Numbered from the stretch's first letter, positions 1-9,923 are shown. The stretch is DNA of 64,000 nucleotides from Kineosporia succinea (GCF_030811555.1 NZ_JAUSQZ010000001.1:2265241-2329240); one strand, 5' to 3'. Numbers and translations are program-made. Notes: generated by a model from the letters alone, not told the origin.

Positions 1-63
1 GCCGAGGCACATCGGATCATGGCCGGTTCGCAGCACGTCGGGAAGATCCTGCTGACCACCTGA
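1..63 (+). CDS. C-terminus of a zinc-type (MDR) oxidoreductase, partial
   Basis: The first 20 codons are open and end at a TGA at 61-63. They read AEAHRIMAGSQHVGKILLTT, the usual end of quinone oxidoreductases and zinc-type alcohol dehydrogenases (an 'EAH..M....HVGKI.L' tail that closes the catalytic domain). The gene starts outside the window, so its substrate cannot be judged. The family assignment rests only on this short tail. About 240 bases without a gene follow before bpa; that stretch is less GC-rich than its surroundings and probably holds the bpa promoter, though I see no clear -35/-10 pair. Confidence 0.6.
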   Translation, partial: AEAHRIMAGSQHVGKILLTT

Positions 64-302
64 GTCACGATGGTTTCCCCGACGAACAACCGCAACAGAA
101 CGAGTCACTGGAATGACGCTCCGTAGCTCAAGTTGAAGATTGAACGGTCGACATACGCGTCTATGATCGACATCACTTCACTCCCAGTCATGACTCTTCA
201 TCGGCCGAGCGGACGATCCGGGGCGGATCCGAGCGGCGGAGATACGCCTCCCTCAGGGGCGAACACCTCGCGCCGGACCCCCGGGCAGGGCACGATGGAG
301 CC

Positions 303-899
303 ATGACCAGCCAGCCGCACCCGTCTGCCGTTGACGGGGACGTAACCGACATGTCCGATTCGGCGAACGAGCAGGATTCCGGCCCTCACGACGAGCGCGT
401 CGTGGTGGTCACGCCCGAAGGCATGGCGGTCACGGGTCCCAGCAACAGCGAGACGAACCCGGCGAACCAGATCGAGCAGCCGGCCAAGGTCATGCGGATC
501 GGCAGCATGATCAAGCAGTTGCTCGAAGAGGTCCGGAGCGCTCCTCTCGACGAGGCGGGCCGCGCCCGGCTCGCGGCGATCCACGAGCGGTCGCTGAAGG
601 AGCTCGAAGACGGGCTGGCCCCGGAACTGGTCGAGGAGCTGCACTCGATCGTGCTGCCGTTCAGCGGCGACTCCACCCCGACCGACGCCGAGCTGCGGAT
701 CGCGCAGGCTCAGCTGGTCGGGTGGCTGGAGGGGCTGTTCCACGGCATCCAGACGGTGCTGTTCGCCCAGCAGATGGCGGCGCGCACGCAGCTCGAGCAG
801 ATGCGCCGGGCTCTGCCCGGGGGTGCCGGGGCGATGGCGCCCGAGGGGCTGGGCGGCGGTCAGCAGGCCCGGCCGGGTGGCACGGGCCAGTACCTCTGA
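303..899 (+). CDS. bpa: Bpa/PafE, ATP-independent bacterial proteasome activator
   Basis: The 198-residue protein matches the Bpa (PafE, DUF2587) family: a disordered acidic N-terminus (about residues 1-55), a helical core beginning near 'KVMRIGSMIKQLLEEVRSAPLDE', a Gly-rich linker, and the C-terminal tetrapeptide GQYL. In this family the GQYL tail docks into pockets on the 20S proteasome alpha ring and opens the gate, so that the dodecameric Bpa ring feeds unfolded proteins, for example heat-shock regulators, without ATP or Pup. The ATG at 303 is the first start; an ATG at 351 in the same frame is an alternative. The next gene follows by 53 nt on the same strand. An intact GQYL end argues for a working activator. 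The core proteasome genes are not in this window. Confidence 0.93.
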   Translation: MTSQPHPSAVDGDVTDMSDSANEQDSGPHDERVVVVTPEGMAVTGPSNSETNPANQIEQPAKVMRIGSMIKQLLEEVRSAPLDEAGRARLAAIHERSLKELEDGLAPELVEELHSIVLPFSGDSTPTDAELRIAQAQLVGWLEGLFHGIQTVLFAQQMAARTQLEQMRRALPGGAGAMAPEGLGGGQQARPGGTGQYL

Positions 900-952
900 T
901 CGCCGCATCACCGTTGATCACGAGGCTGAGAACAGGAGACCGAGGACTAGCC

Positions 953-1408
953 GTGGGGATGCTCGACTGGATCCGGACGCCGGTCATCGGCGCGGGCCCC
1001 CTCGGTAACGGCGTCTGGCGCCGCGTGCACGATCGGTTCGCGCGAGCTGTACGGCGTTACCGGGCGGTCATCGATGTCGTCCCCTCACGCCCGGTCCGCG
1101 CCGAGCTCGCCGACATCGGCGAGGACCTCGACGAGATCCTCGAGCTGGTGCGCGAAGCCTGTGAACACGCTCAGGCCCAGGCCCCGAGCGAGGGCCCGGA
1201 CGTCCCGGTCGGCCCCGGAGACATCTACCTGGATGTCCACCGCCGCCTGGCCCGTGCGGCCACGCTCTGCTCCCGCGCCTCCGAGTCCGCGATGATGGCC
1301 CGCGTCGCCGTCCGCATGAAAGACGCCGACGGCGTGCGCGACCACATCGACGCCGCCCGCCGCACGGTCAAGCAGGTACGCGAAATGGTCGAGGGCGCAG
1401 TCATCTGA
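953..1408 (+). CDS. Conserved helical protein downstream of bpa
   Basis: The start is chosen at GTG 953 because a purine-rich ribosome site (ACAGGAGACCGAGG) ends just before it; ATG 959 is an alternative. The product has about 151 residues, no signal peptide or membrane segment, and is mostly predicted helix with acidic and basic faces ('ELADIGEDLDEILELVREACEHAQ', 'DHIDAARRTVKQVREMVEG'). I recognise no domain. It lies 53 nt after bpa on the same strand and is probably co-transcribed, so a link with proteasome function is a guess from position only. Downstream the coding stops and a long repeat-filled convergent gap begins. Confidence 0.75.
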   Translation: MGMLDWIRTPVIGAGPLGNGVWRRVHDRFARAVRRYRAVIDVVPSRPVRAELADIGEDLDEILELVREACEHAQAQAPSEGPDVPVGPGDIYLDVHRRLARAATLCSRASESAMMARVAVRMKDADGVRDHIDAARRTVKQVREMVEGAVI

Positions 1409-1409
1409 C

Positions 1410-1850
1410 CCGGCGCCCCATCTAACCCGGCCCGTCACTGACTCGGCCCCGCCACCTGACCCGGTCCGCCACCTGACCCGGTCCGCCACCTGACCCGGCG
1501 CGCCACCCAACCCCGGCCCGTCACCTGACCCGGCGCGCCACCCAACCCCGGCCCGCCACCCAACCCCGGCCCGCCACCTGACCCCGGCGCGCCACCCAAC
1601 CCGGCGCGCCACCCAACCCCGGCCCGCCACCTGACCCCGGCGCGCCACCCAACCCGGCGCGCCACCCAACCCGGCTCGCCACCCAACCCGGCTCGCCACC
1701 TGCCCCCGGCCCGCCACCTGCCCCCGGCCCGCCACCTGACCCCGGCCCGTCACCTGACCCGGACCCGTCACCCAACCCGGCCCGCCACCTGGCCCAGCCC
1801 CGCCACCCCAACCCGGCCCGCCACCTGACCCGGCCCCGCCACTGTGCGCC
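1410..1850. repeat. GC-rich tandem repeat array A (about 18-20 bp units)
   Basis: Directly after the stop of the 953-1408 gene, about two dozen imperfect units of the type CCGGCCCGCCACCTGACC / CCGGCGCGCCACCCAACC run head to tail. The units vary in length by 1-2 bp and alternate two end types (CTGAC and CCAAC). Many frames stay open through the array because it lacks T-rich words, but none has a credible start, ribosome site or protein family, so I treat it as non-coding. It occupies the left half of the convergent gap 1409-2448. Confidence 0.9.
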
Positions 1851-1882
1851 CGCGTAGCCCGCATGCTCCGGGCGCGAGATGG

Positions 1883-1916
1883 CGATGCTTTCGATTATCG
1901 ATAATCGAAAGCATCG
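1883..1916. repeat. 34-bp perfect AT-rich palindrome, copy 1
   Basis: Left arm CGATGCTTTCGATTATC is followed at once by its exact reverse complement, with no spacer; the centre lies between 1899 and 1900. The inner 28 bp (arm TGCTTTCGATTATC) recur exactly at 13048-13075. The AT-rich core stands out in DNA of about 70% GC. It could be a two-way transcription terminator for the convergent genes on either side, or the binding site of a symmetric protein; the sequence alone does not decide. Confidence 0.93.
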
Positions 1917-2190
1917 AATCTTCCACCGGCCGCCCGATCAGCATTGAGGACGCGGTGGCACCTGAGTCTCCACGTCACCTCTGAGACCAGCGGGATGGCA
2001 GAACCGGCCGTACTTGATCGTGTGACGAGCAGATCGTGTTGAACTCGCTCGCGTGACCAGCCGAACGCATTGACCCCACCCCGCATGACCAGCCAAACGC
2101 GTTGAGCCCACTCGACATGCGCGGCGGACGCAGCCGAATTGGCCGAACTCGCCGCCCGCGTGCGGTCAGGGCGGTCCGGCGGCCAGTCGG

Positions 2191-2397
2191 GCTCCCAGCT
2201 CCGGGCTCCCGGCTCCCGGACTCCCGGCTCCCGGACTCCCGGCTCCCGGACTCCCGGACTCCCGGCTCCCGGACTCCCGGACTCCCGGCTCCCGGACTCC
2301 CGGACTCCCGGCTCCCGGACTCCCGGCTCCCGGACTCCCGGACTCCCGGACTCCCGGCTCCCGGACTCCCGGCTCCCGGACTCTCGGACTCCCGGGC
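2191..2397. repeat. Tandem repeat array B (CTCCCGG/CTCCCGGA, about 15 bp period)
   Basis: Seven- and eight-base units, CTCCCGG and CTCCCGGA, alternate in irregular order and often form a 15-bp higher unit. The array fills the right half of the convergent gap and ends about 50 bp before the stop codon of the ferredoxin gene on the other strand. Several frames are open through it, but these are a by-product of composition. Between the palindrome and this array (about 1917-2190) I see no gene or other structure, apart from a short near-duplication (GACCAGCCGAACGCATTGA... and GACCAGCCAAACGCGTTGA...) at about 2055-2105. Confidence 0.88.
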
Positions 2398-2448
2398 CGG
2401 GATGACCGGTGGTGCTTCTGTCTGCGCGCTCAGATGACGGGGCCGGGG

Positions 2449-3762
2449 TCAGCGACGGCTCTTCTTGCGTGCTTCTCGGCGGGTGCGGGGGCGGTCGTCC
2501 GGGGGTGGGGCTGCCTTCTCGGCCTCGTAGCCGTCGAAGAACGGGTGGTACGGCTCGTCCTGGTCCGGTTCGGGCACGAGGGAGGGGTGTCCGTAGGCGG
2601 GAGTCGCGTGGCGCGGCATGCCGCCCGACGGGGTCTGCCGCCGCGTCGCGTTCGGACCGGTGACCGCCTGGATGGCCCCCGTGATCGGGTCGTCGGCGGG
2701 CTCATGACGACGTGTGGGGGTCTGTCCGGTGGGTGACGGCTGGCCGGCGCCCGGTTCCTGCCCGGTGCCGGGTGCCCAGTTCGTCGCTGGAGCTCGTCCT
2801 GCGGCGGGGAGCTGCCCAGTCGTCGGGAACTGGCCCGTGCCCGGGTACTGGCCCACCATCGGGTGCTGCCCGGTCTCTGGGTACTGGCCGGTCGTCGGGT
2901 ATTGGCCGGTCGTCGGGTATTGGCCCGTCGCCGGGTATTGGCCCGTCGCGGACTGCTGCCCCGTGGCCGGGAATTGGCCGGTCCCGGGGGGCTGGTTCGC
3001 TCCTGGGTACTGGCTCGCCTTCGGGTTTTGGCCCGTCAAGGGCTGCTGCCCGGTTGCGGGACCTGGCGCGGGCAGGGGGAACTGCCCCGTGCTGGGGTAC
3101 TGGCTCGCAGCTGGGGTTCCGCCCGCCGCCGGGGGGTGGCCGATCGTGGGGAACTGGCCTGTTACCGGAGGCTGGCCGGGGGTGGGCGACCAGGTTGGGA
3201 CGGGTTGCGGTTGGGCGGCCGGGTGGATCGGGGTCGGGTGGATCGGGGCCGGGCCTTGTCCTGGGCGCAGTTCGGGGTCGCCGGTGGGGTTCCAGCGGGT
3301 GGCCGGGGGCGTGTGCACGGGTGTGTGCGCGGTGGGAGCGCTGTCGGGTGGGCCCCAGTTCGCGACTGGGGTGGGGCCCGGGTCGGCCCGGCGCAGCGGG
3401 CCGGAGGGGGGCGTCTGGTGCGAGGCGGTGACGGGATGGGCGCCGGTGGCCGGAGCCCCGGCGTCGGAGCGGCCGCGGCGCTGCACCGGGTGCGAGCCGG
3501 TGGCCTCGCGGATCGCTTCAGCGATCGGATCGGCGGCCCGGGGCGGGGCGGCGATCTCCTTCTCCTCCAGGATCAGGGCGAGCGTGGGGCAGGCCGCGAC
3601 GGCGCGCTTCGCGTTGGCCTGCACCCCGCGGGTCACCGCCCGGTCGGCCAGGATCGGATACCCCCACTCGTCCAGCGTCACCAGCTCCGGAACGAGCTCG
3701 GCACACAGGCCGTGGCCCTTGCAGGCCGGCCAGTCCACGCTGAGCCGTCGTTCCGCTGCCAT
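2449..3762 (-). CDS. Single-cluster ferredoxin with a long P/Q/G/T-rich repetitive tail
   Basis: Residues 1-66 form a small ferredoxin with Cys14, Cys20 and Cys58-Pro59 in the pattern CxxHxxC...CP. His17 sits where a fourth cysteine would be, as in actinobacterial ferredoxins that serve cytochromes P450 and usually carry a [3Fe-4S] cluster. The remaining 370 residues are low complexity, built largely from TGQYP-type units ('TGQYPTTGQYP') and ending in a basic RREARKKSRR. The start is set at ATG 3762, with AGGAGGT-like bases (3775-3780) at a good distance; a longer reading from 3795 lacks support. The upstream HAD gene ends at 3773, so the two are co-transcribed. No P450 or reductase gene is nearby. 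The tail is far longer than the family needs. Confidence 0.8.
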   Translation of the reverse strand: MAAERRLSVDWPACKGHGLCAELVPELVTLDEWGYPILADRAVTRGVQANAKRAVAACPTLALILEEKEIAAPPRAADPIAEAIREATGSHPVQRRGRSDAGAPATGAHPVTASHQTPPSGPLRRADPGPTPVANWGPPDSAPTAHTPVHTPPATRWNPTGDPELRPGQGPAPIHPTPIHPAAQPQPVPTWSPTPGQPPVTGQFPTIGHPPAAGGTPAASQYPSTGQFPLPAPGPATGQQPLTGQNPKASQYPGANQPPGTGQFPATGQQSATGQYPATGQYPTTGQYPTTGQYPETGQHPMVGQYPGTGQFPTTGQLPAAGRAPATNWAPGTGQEPGAGQPSPTGQTPTRRHEPADDPITGAIQAVTGPNATRRQTPSGGMPRHATPAYGHPSLVPEPDQDEPYHPFFDGYEAEKAAPPPDDRPRTRREARKKSRR

Positions 3763-3772
3763 GGGCCGGAAT

Positions 3773-4603
3773 CTACCTCCCGACCTTGTGGTCACGTCCG
3801 GCCAGGAGCTCCTCGATCACCTGAGCGACCCCGTCCTCGTCACAGGGCGGAGCCTGACGACTCGCCGCTGCAATCGCGTCGGGGTGCCCACCGCTCATCG
3901 CGTAGCCGGTGCCGGCCCAGGTCAGCATCGGGATGTCGTTGGGCATGTCACCGAACGCCACCACCTCACCGGCCTCCACCCCGAGCTCACCGGCGAGCCA
4001 GGCCAGGGCGCTCGCCTTCGTCACCCCGGGCGCCGAGATCTCGAGCATGTGAGCCTGCGGATCCGAGTGCACCACCTCGGCCAGATCGCCCAGCACGGCG
4101 CGGGCCAGCACCAGCATCTCGTCGGAGTCCATCTCCCCGTAGTGCTCCGCGGACTGCTTGCACAGCACCTTCACCACCGTCGGGTCGTCACCGAGCAGCA
4201 CGTCGAGCGGCGCCGGGTCGGTGTCCTGGGCCGCCGGATGCATCGCCCTGTACGCCGGCTCACGCCGGTACCCGGCCAGGGTCTCCAGCGCGAACGCCGC
4301 CCCCGGGATACGTTCCCGCAGCCGCTGCGTCACCGCGACGACCGTGGGCAGGGCCAGCGCCCGGCTGCTCACCACGTCACCCGTGGCCAGGTTCAGCACC
4401 ACCGCGCCGTTGCCGCACAGCGCCAGGCCCTGGTGACCGGTCATCTCGACGATCGGTTCCATCCAGCGCGTCGGCCGGCCGGTCACGAAGACCACGTGCA
4501 CGCCGAGACGTTCGCAGGCCGTGAGTGCGTCCAGGGTGCGCTGCGAGATGCGCCCGTCCCGGCCGACGATCGTGCCGTCCAGATCGCACGCAACCATTCG
4601 CAT
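3773..4603 (-). CDS. Cof-type HAD-IIB phosphatase (first of two)
   Basis: This is a 276-residue cytosolic HAD hydrolase. Motif I is DLDGT with nucleophile Asp7 and acid/base Asp9; motif II lies in 'VVFVTGRP'; the Lys of motif III is in 'VTKASALAWLAGELG'; motif IV is 'VAFGDMPNDIPML'. The C2B cap between motifs II and III fits the Cof subfamily, which dephosphorylates sugar phosphates, nucleotides or flavin intermediates; the substrate cannot be told from sequence. ATG 4603 starts the protein just before motif I as is usual, so the longer upstream reading to 4798 is rejected. It is divergent from the acidic protein gene at 4664 and probably shares an operon with the ferredoxin downstream. Confidence 0.88.
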   Translation of the reverse strand: MRMVACDLDGTIVGRDGRISQRTLDALTACERLGVHVVFVTGRPTRWMEPIVEMTGHQGLALCGNGAVVLNLATGDVVSSRALALPTVVAVTQRLRERIPGAAFALETLAGYRREPAYRAMHPAAQDTDPAPLDVLLGDDPTVVKVLCKQSAEHYGEMDSDEMLVLARAVLGDLAEVVHSDPQAHMLEISAPGVTKASALAWLAGELGVEAGEVVAFGDMPNDIPMLTWAGTGYAMSGGHPDAIAAASRQAPPCDEDGVAQVIEELLAGRDHKVGR

Positions 4604-4663
4604 GCACACATCCTGCCCTGCCGATGCCCGGCCGGAGGACGCGTGGGGCACGACGGGCGTCCG

Positions 4664-5089
4664 ATGGCCGGTTTCCGTGACCCATGGCTTACCTTCGTGC
4701 TCGTGGCAGGCGACGAGGAACCGGAAACCTACGACATCGAGAGCCTCGAGGACATCGATGCCCTCCTCGGTCCCGGCGGACGTGAGGTGACCATCCACTC
4801 CGAAGGCGGTCTCACCGTCCTCGCCACCCTCGAAGAAGGCTCCCTGGTGATCAGCGGGACCGACACCGACGCGTCCTCACTCTTCGGCGAGGACGTCTCG
4901 GAGTACGAGTACTCGATCACCGTGGCCCCCGGCGACGTGCCCCGCGTGCTGGACGCACTCGACGTGGCCCAGGACCTCGACGTGCTCGACGCCCTGGTGC
5001 TGCGCGGCTCCGACCTGGTGCGCATCGGCGAGGCGGGCTGGCTCGAGAGCATCGGCGTGCAGGCCGAGTTCTGGTCCCGCATCAGCTGA
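4664..5089 (+). CDS. Small acidic protein of unknown function
   Basis: The 141-residue product is rich in Asp and Glu ('GDEEPETYDIESLEDIDALLGPGG', 'DTDASSLFGEDVSEYEYSITV'), has no signal peptide or membrane segment, and looks like a compact soluble alpha/beta protein. I recognise no family. ATG 4664 is used; in-frame GTG codons at 4697 and 4703 ('VLVAGDEEP') are possible starts and would remove a weakly acidic N-terminus. It is divergent from the HAD gene across a 60-bp gap and convergent with the response regulator at 5285. Frame use (high GC at third positions) supports a real gene over the much longer reading of this frame that begins near 2714. Confidence 0.7.
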   Translation: MAGFRDPWLTFVLVAGDEEPETYDIESLEDIDALLGPGGREVTIHSEGGLTVLATLEEGSLVISGTDTDASSLFGEDVSEYEYSITVAPGDVPRVLDALDVAQDLDVLDALVLRGSDLVRIGEAGWLESIGVQAEFWSRIS

Positions 5090-5110
5090 CAGAAGAAGGT
5101 GGAGGTGAAG

Positions 5111-5151
5111 CGCCGGGCGGGCGCGACATCCTTCGCAGCGCCGCCCGGCGC
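5111..5151. terminator. Strong GC hairpin between convergent genes
   Basis: CGCCGGGCGG(G)CGC pairs with GCGCCGCCCGGCG across a 13-nt loop, with one bulged G; no T-run follows. It sits 22 bp after the acidic protein gene. A second, smaller hairpin (CCCCC...GGGGG, 5269-5284) lies directly beyond the stop of the response regulator on the other strand. T-less hairpins of this kind are common at actinobacterial gene ends. Confidence 0.55.
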
Positions 5152-5284
5152 CGAGGCTCGAGGAGCCGGACCGGATCCGCAGGGTCCGGTTCCCACTCGC
5201 CTCACCGGACACCCCCCGCGGCGTCCCGGCCATCGCTCACGCTAGGCAGGTACGCCACGGTCGGCACGCCCCCAAAACCGGGGG

Positions 5285-6004
5285 CTACTCGGCGTGAAAT
5301 CCCTCGGCGTCGTGCAGCAGGCCGTCTTCGACCGCCCGGCGGTGCAGCGCGATCTTGGTCCGCGCCTCCCGGCCCGCGTGGGCGTACTTCTCCCGCACCC
5401 GGGTGAGGTAGGTCTTCGCCGTCTCCACCGAGATGTCCAGCTGCCGCGCAACCGTTTTCAGCGGCAGACCGGACGCGTACAGCACCAGCGCCCGGCGTTC
5501 CTGCGGGCTCAGCGCGGGTCCGGGCTCACCGTGCTCGTCGGCCACCAGCATCGCCGCCAGCGCCGGCGTCACGTGTCCCTCACCCCGCGACGCGGCCCGC
5601 ACGGCGTGCGCCATCTCGTCCGCGTTCTCGCTCTTCGGCACGTAGCCGAGAGCCCCCGCCGACACACACTCCCGCACCCGCCGAGGGTCGGAGAAGGTGC
5701 TCACCACCACCACGGCCACGCCCGCCGCCGACAGCTCCACGATCTTGGCGCTGGCCGGGACGTCGTCACCGAGGTCGATGTCGAGCAGCACCACGTCGAC
5801 CGGGAACCGGGGATGCCGCACCAGCTCGCGGAACTCGGTGACCGCGATGACCACGTCGAGGTCGTCGGCCCGGGTGGTCAGCCAGGTGGTCAGGCCGTCC
5901 AGCATGAGCCGGTGGTCGTCCACGATGGCGACCCGCGTGCGCCGCACCGGATGCTGCCGAGGGATCGGTGGCCCGGCGAGCTCGAGCCGATCCTTGTGCT
6001 TCAC
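5285..6004 (-). CDS. NarL/FixJ-family response regulator (LuxR-type HTH), orphan
   Basis: With GTG 6004 as start the protein has 239 residues. The receiver domain (about 24-140) carries the acidic pair Asp29-Asp30, the phospho-acceptor Asp75 in 'VVLLDIDLGD', and the conserved Lys in 'LGYVPKSEN'. A C-terminal LuxR/GerE helix-turn-helix follows ('LSPQERRALVLYASGLPLKTVARQLDISVETAKTYL'). It should bind DNA as a dimer when phosphorylated. No sensor kinase gene is adjacent, so its partner lies elsewhere. The start is uncertain: the frame is open to 6133 and no ribosome site is strong; GTG 6004 places a short lead before the receiver. Confidence 0.85.
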   Translation of the reverse strand: MKHKDRLELAGPPIPRQHPVRRTRVAIVDDHRLMLDGLTTWLTTRADDLDVVIAVTEFRELVRHPRFPVDVVLLDIDLGDDVPASAKIVELSAAGVAVVVVSTFSDPRRVRECVSAGALGYVPKSENADEMAHAVRAASRGEGHVTPALAAMLVADEHGEPGPALSPQERRALVLYASGLPLKTVARQLDISVETAKTYLTRVREKYAHAGREARTKIALHRRAVEDGLLHDAEGFHAE

Positions 6005-6338
6005 ATGCAGCTCAGGTCGCCCGTCTCTCACCTGACCCACCTGGTCGCGCTCGTCCACCCCGCCCTCACATCCTCCCGATCGAATTTCCGTCCGGCCCCC
6101 GCGATGTGAGCTGACCGGTGGTGATGCCGCCATCCTGCCCGGTGGGACGCACGGTTCCAGCGGGTCAGATCGGGAGAGTCTGCGCAGGACCTGCGGGTTC
6201 CACGCTGAGTGGCGGTCCCGGATCGGTACCGGCCGGACAGATGGGGCCAGACGGCTGACGCCGACTACCGACCGGTCAAGAGAAATTGGTCAACCGGCGA
6301 TACATGGACTCCCCGACCTTCCCCGATGGAGAGCACCC
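6005..6338. other. Intergenic region upstream of the chemotaxis receptor
   Basis: This gap of about 330 bp separates the divergent response regulator and chemoreceptor genes; its left part may belong to a longer regulator N-terminus. I see no RNA gene. The right end is less GC-rich, has a direct repeat of GGTCAA (6275-6280 and 6289-6294), and contains a possible motility-type promoter described separately. Confidence 0.6.
6276..6303 (+). promoter_or_regulatory. Possible FliA/WhiG (sigma-28 family) promoter
   Basis: TCAA at 6276-6279 is followed after 16 bp by GGCGATAC at 6296-6303. This matches 3 of 4 and 6 of 8 positions of the general sigma-28 consensus TAAA-N15-GCCGATAA, and the FliA promoters of motile-spore actinobacteria are similar. 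It lies 36 bp before the GTG start of the chemotaxis receptor, a gene class often controlled by this sigma factor. The match is partial and the spacer is one base long. Confidence 0.35.
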
Positions 6339-7808
6339 GTGGCAGCACCCACAGCACCGTCTTCCCACCCTCTGATCGCCGTCAGTGCTGTCGGCGCCCT
6401 CTTCACCGGCGTCCTCCCGGTTCTCGGGGCCCCGAGCTTCGCCCCGATCGCCGCCGGTGTGCTGGTGGCCGCCGGCGCGGTCGTTCTCGGCCGGAACCTG
6501 AACCGGTCGGTCTCCCGCCTGGACGCGGACGCCGGCGCCGCCACCCGCGCCCTGACCTCCGGTTCCCTGAACCTCAAGGCCGACGCCGAGCACCCGGTCA
6601 GCTCGTCGGTCGCCGTGCTCGGCAGCACCCTGCGCCCGCTCGGCCCGGCCGTCGACCTGCTCGTCATCGCCGGTCAGGAGATGTCCGCGGCCGGCGCCAC
6701 GATCAGCGACGGCGCCCAGGACACCAGCGGCAACGCCAACCAGATCGCCGAGTCGGCCGCCGACGTGTCCCGCAACGTGGCCGCGATGGCCGCCGCCGGT
6801 GAGCAGATGCAGGCCGCCATCGCCGAGATCTCACGCAGCGCGGCGATGGCCGCCGAGACCGCCGCCTCCGGCGTGAACGCGGTGGGCTCCGCGGTCACCA
6901 CGATGGGTGCGCTCGAGCAGTCCAGCGCCCGGGTCGGCGACATCGTCAAGACCATCACCACGATCGCCGAGCAGACCAACCTCCTGGCCCTGAACGCCAC
7001 CATCGAGGCCGCTCGCGCCGGTGACGCGGGCAAGGGCTTCGCCGTGGTGGCCGAGGAGGTCAAGCAGCTCGCACAGGAGACCGCCCGCGCCACCGAGGAG
7101 ATCGGCAACACCGTCCAGCAGATCCAGGGCGACTCCTCGCACGCCATCCAGGCGATTCACGAGATCCGCACGATCATCGACCGGATCAGCGAGTTCCAGC
7201 AGAGCATCGCCACCGCGGTGGAGGAGCAGACCCTCACCACGCAGCAGCTCACCCAGACCACCGCCGAGGTCGCGGGCCAGGCCGAGTCGATCGCCGGCTC
7301 GGTGGCCGTGGTCGCCGACCGGTCCACCTCCACCACCACCGCCGCCGTGCGCAACCACAAGGCGGTCAGTGAGGTGGCGCGCCTCGCCGGTGAGCTGAAG
7401 GCCGTCGTCTCGGCCCTCACCCTGCCCGAGGTCGAGATCGTGGCCCCCAGCTACTCGATCGGCTGGGACCGGCCCGCGAACCGTCTCGACATCGCCCTGC
7501 GCGGCAACTGGGACCTCCCGCTGGCCACGACCTACGCCAACGAGCTGAAGGCGGCCTTCCTGGAGAACAAGCCGGGCTGGAAGGTGCTCTGCGACATGAG
7601 CCAGCTGGGCGCCACCACGCCCGAGGTGCAGGCGCAGATCGAGGGCACGATGGCCCGGGCCGCCGAGCTCGGCATCGGCTACGCGGTCATCCTGCTCGAC
7701 AACCCGCTGGTCGCGATGCAGATGCAGCGCTCGTCCGACGCCACCGGGGCCCCGATCGGCTACGCCACCAACAAGTCTGACGGTCTGGCGATCCTGGCCC
7801 AGCACTGA
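6339..7808 (+). CDS. Methyl-accepting chemotaxis protein with a C-terminal STAS-like domain
   Basis: The 489-residue protein has two hydrophobic segments at the N-terminus (about 10-50) with almost no periplasmic loop, then a cytoplasmic coiled-coil signalling domain. The kinase-contact hairpin is intact ('[38 protein letters not shown]'). After about residue 375 comes an extra globular domain of about 110 residues that resembles a STAS-type fold ('[36 protein letters not shown]'). Without a large outside domain, the receptor probably senses an internal or membrane state and signals to CheA/CheW. The start is GTG 6339. No other chemotaxis genes are in the window. A long hairpin ends the gene. 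Confidence 0.87.
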   Translation: MAAPTAPSSHPLIAVSAVGALFTGVLPVLGAPSFAPIAAGVLVAAGAVVLGRNLNRSVSRLDADAGAATRALTSGSLNLKADAEHPVSSSVAVLGSTLRPLGPAVDLLVIAGQEMSAAGATISDGAQDTSGNANQIAESAADVSRNVAAMAAAGEQMQAAIAEISRSAAMAAETAASGVNAVGSAVTTMGALEQSSARVGDIVKTITTIAEQTNLLALNATIEAARAGDAGKGFAVVAEEVKQLAQETARATEEIGNTVQQIQGDSSHAIQAIHEIRTIIDRISEFQQSIATAVEEQTLTTQQLTQTTAEVAGQAESIAGSVAVVADRSTSTTTAAVRNHKAVSEVARLAGELKAVVSALTLPEVEIVAPSYSIGWDRPANRLDIALRGNWDLPLATTYANELKAAFLENKPGWKVLCDMSQLGATTPEVQAQIEGTMARAAELGIGYAVILLDNPLVAMQMQRSSDATGAPIGYATNKSDGLAILAQH

Positions 7809-7820
7809 CAGGCAACCGAA

Positions 7821-7868
7821 AATGAGGGACGCGCCGGGAGACTCGGGTCTCCCGGCGCGTCCCTCATT
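7821..7868. terminator. Bidirectional terminator, 20-bp perfect stem
   Basis: Bases 7821-7840 pair perfectly with 7849-7868 around an 8-nt loop (ACTCGGGT). The stem begins AATGAGGGACG and ends in its complement, so each strand finishes with a short T-containing tail (CATT). It lies in the 66-bp gap between the convergent chemoreceptor and DUF779 genes and can serve both. Confidence 0.88.
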
Positions 7869-7874
7869 GGTGGT

Positions 7875-8297
7875 TCAGGAATTCAGGGCCCCGAGCTCGT
7901 CGTCGGTGAGCAACCGGGACCGGATCAGGAACCGCACACCGTGGGGCGCCTCGAGCGAGAAGCCCGCTCCCCGACCGGGAACCACGTCGATGGTGAGATG
8001 CGTGTGCTTCCAGTACTCGAACTGGTTGCGCGACATCCAGACCGGGATCTTGTCGGCGTCGAGCGGCAGCTCGGCGAGCAGCACGTCGGCGTCGCCGGTC
8101 ATGAAATCACCGAGCGGGTAACACATCGGCGAGCTTCCGTCGCAACAACCACCGGACTGGTGGAACATCAGCGGACCGTGCTGCTCACGCAACGTGCGCA
8201 GCATGTCCACCGCCGCCGGCGTGAAAGCGACCCGGGTGTAAGGGTCGTCCTTCACCACGTCGGCGAGTTCCGCCTCCAGCGCTCCACTTTCCGTCAT
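7875..8297 (-). CDS. DUF779 protein, partner of aldehyde dehydrogenase
   Basis: A 140-residue soluble protein of the DUF779 family. It shows the cysteine-rich signature SGGCCDGSSPMCYP and later 'WMSRNQFEYWKHTHLTIDVVPGRGAGFSLE'. The family nearly always follows an aldehyde dehydrogenase gene, and here it starts 33 nt after the stop of exaC on the same strand. Its biochemical role is not established; the clustered cysteines suggest metal binding or redox sensing. ATG 8297 is the only convincing start. Confidence 0.88.
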   Translation of the reverse strand: MTESGALEAELADVVKDDPYTRVAFTPAAVDMLRTLREQHGPLMFHQSGGCCDGSSPMCYPLGDFMTGDADVLLAELPLDADKIPVWMSRNQFEYWKHTHLTIDVVPGRGAGFSLEAPHGVRFLIRSRLLTDDELGALNS

Positions 8298-8330
8298 CTC
8301 ATCATCTCCGGGCCGCCGGGGGTCTGCCGA

Positions 8331-9854
<1,524 letters not shown>

Positions 9855-9923
9855 GGATAACCTCCGTCACTCCTCCGGGCCGTCGTTGGCTGCGGAGCTG
9901 TGGCCGACGCTAGGTCGCGGGAG

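Noticed and set aside
1435..1864. Gly/Trp/Arg-rich proteins read from the minus strand of array A
   Set aside because: The frames follow from repeat composition, several overlap each other, and none continues into non-repeat coding sequence.
2102..2437. Ser/Pro/Arg repeat protein from array B
   Set aside because: Open only because the CTCCCGG units lack stops; no start signal or family.
2714..4660. Very long plus-strand reading frame continuous with the acidic protein gene
   Set aside because: It runs antisense to the ferredoxin and HAD genes, whose motifs are clear, and its sequence up to 4660 is the mirror of those genes. Only the part from 4664 on has independent support.
5269..5284. Main terminator for the response regulator gene
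   Set aside because: The five-pair hairpin is weak and lacks a T-run; noted only alongside the stronger hairpin at 5111-5151.
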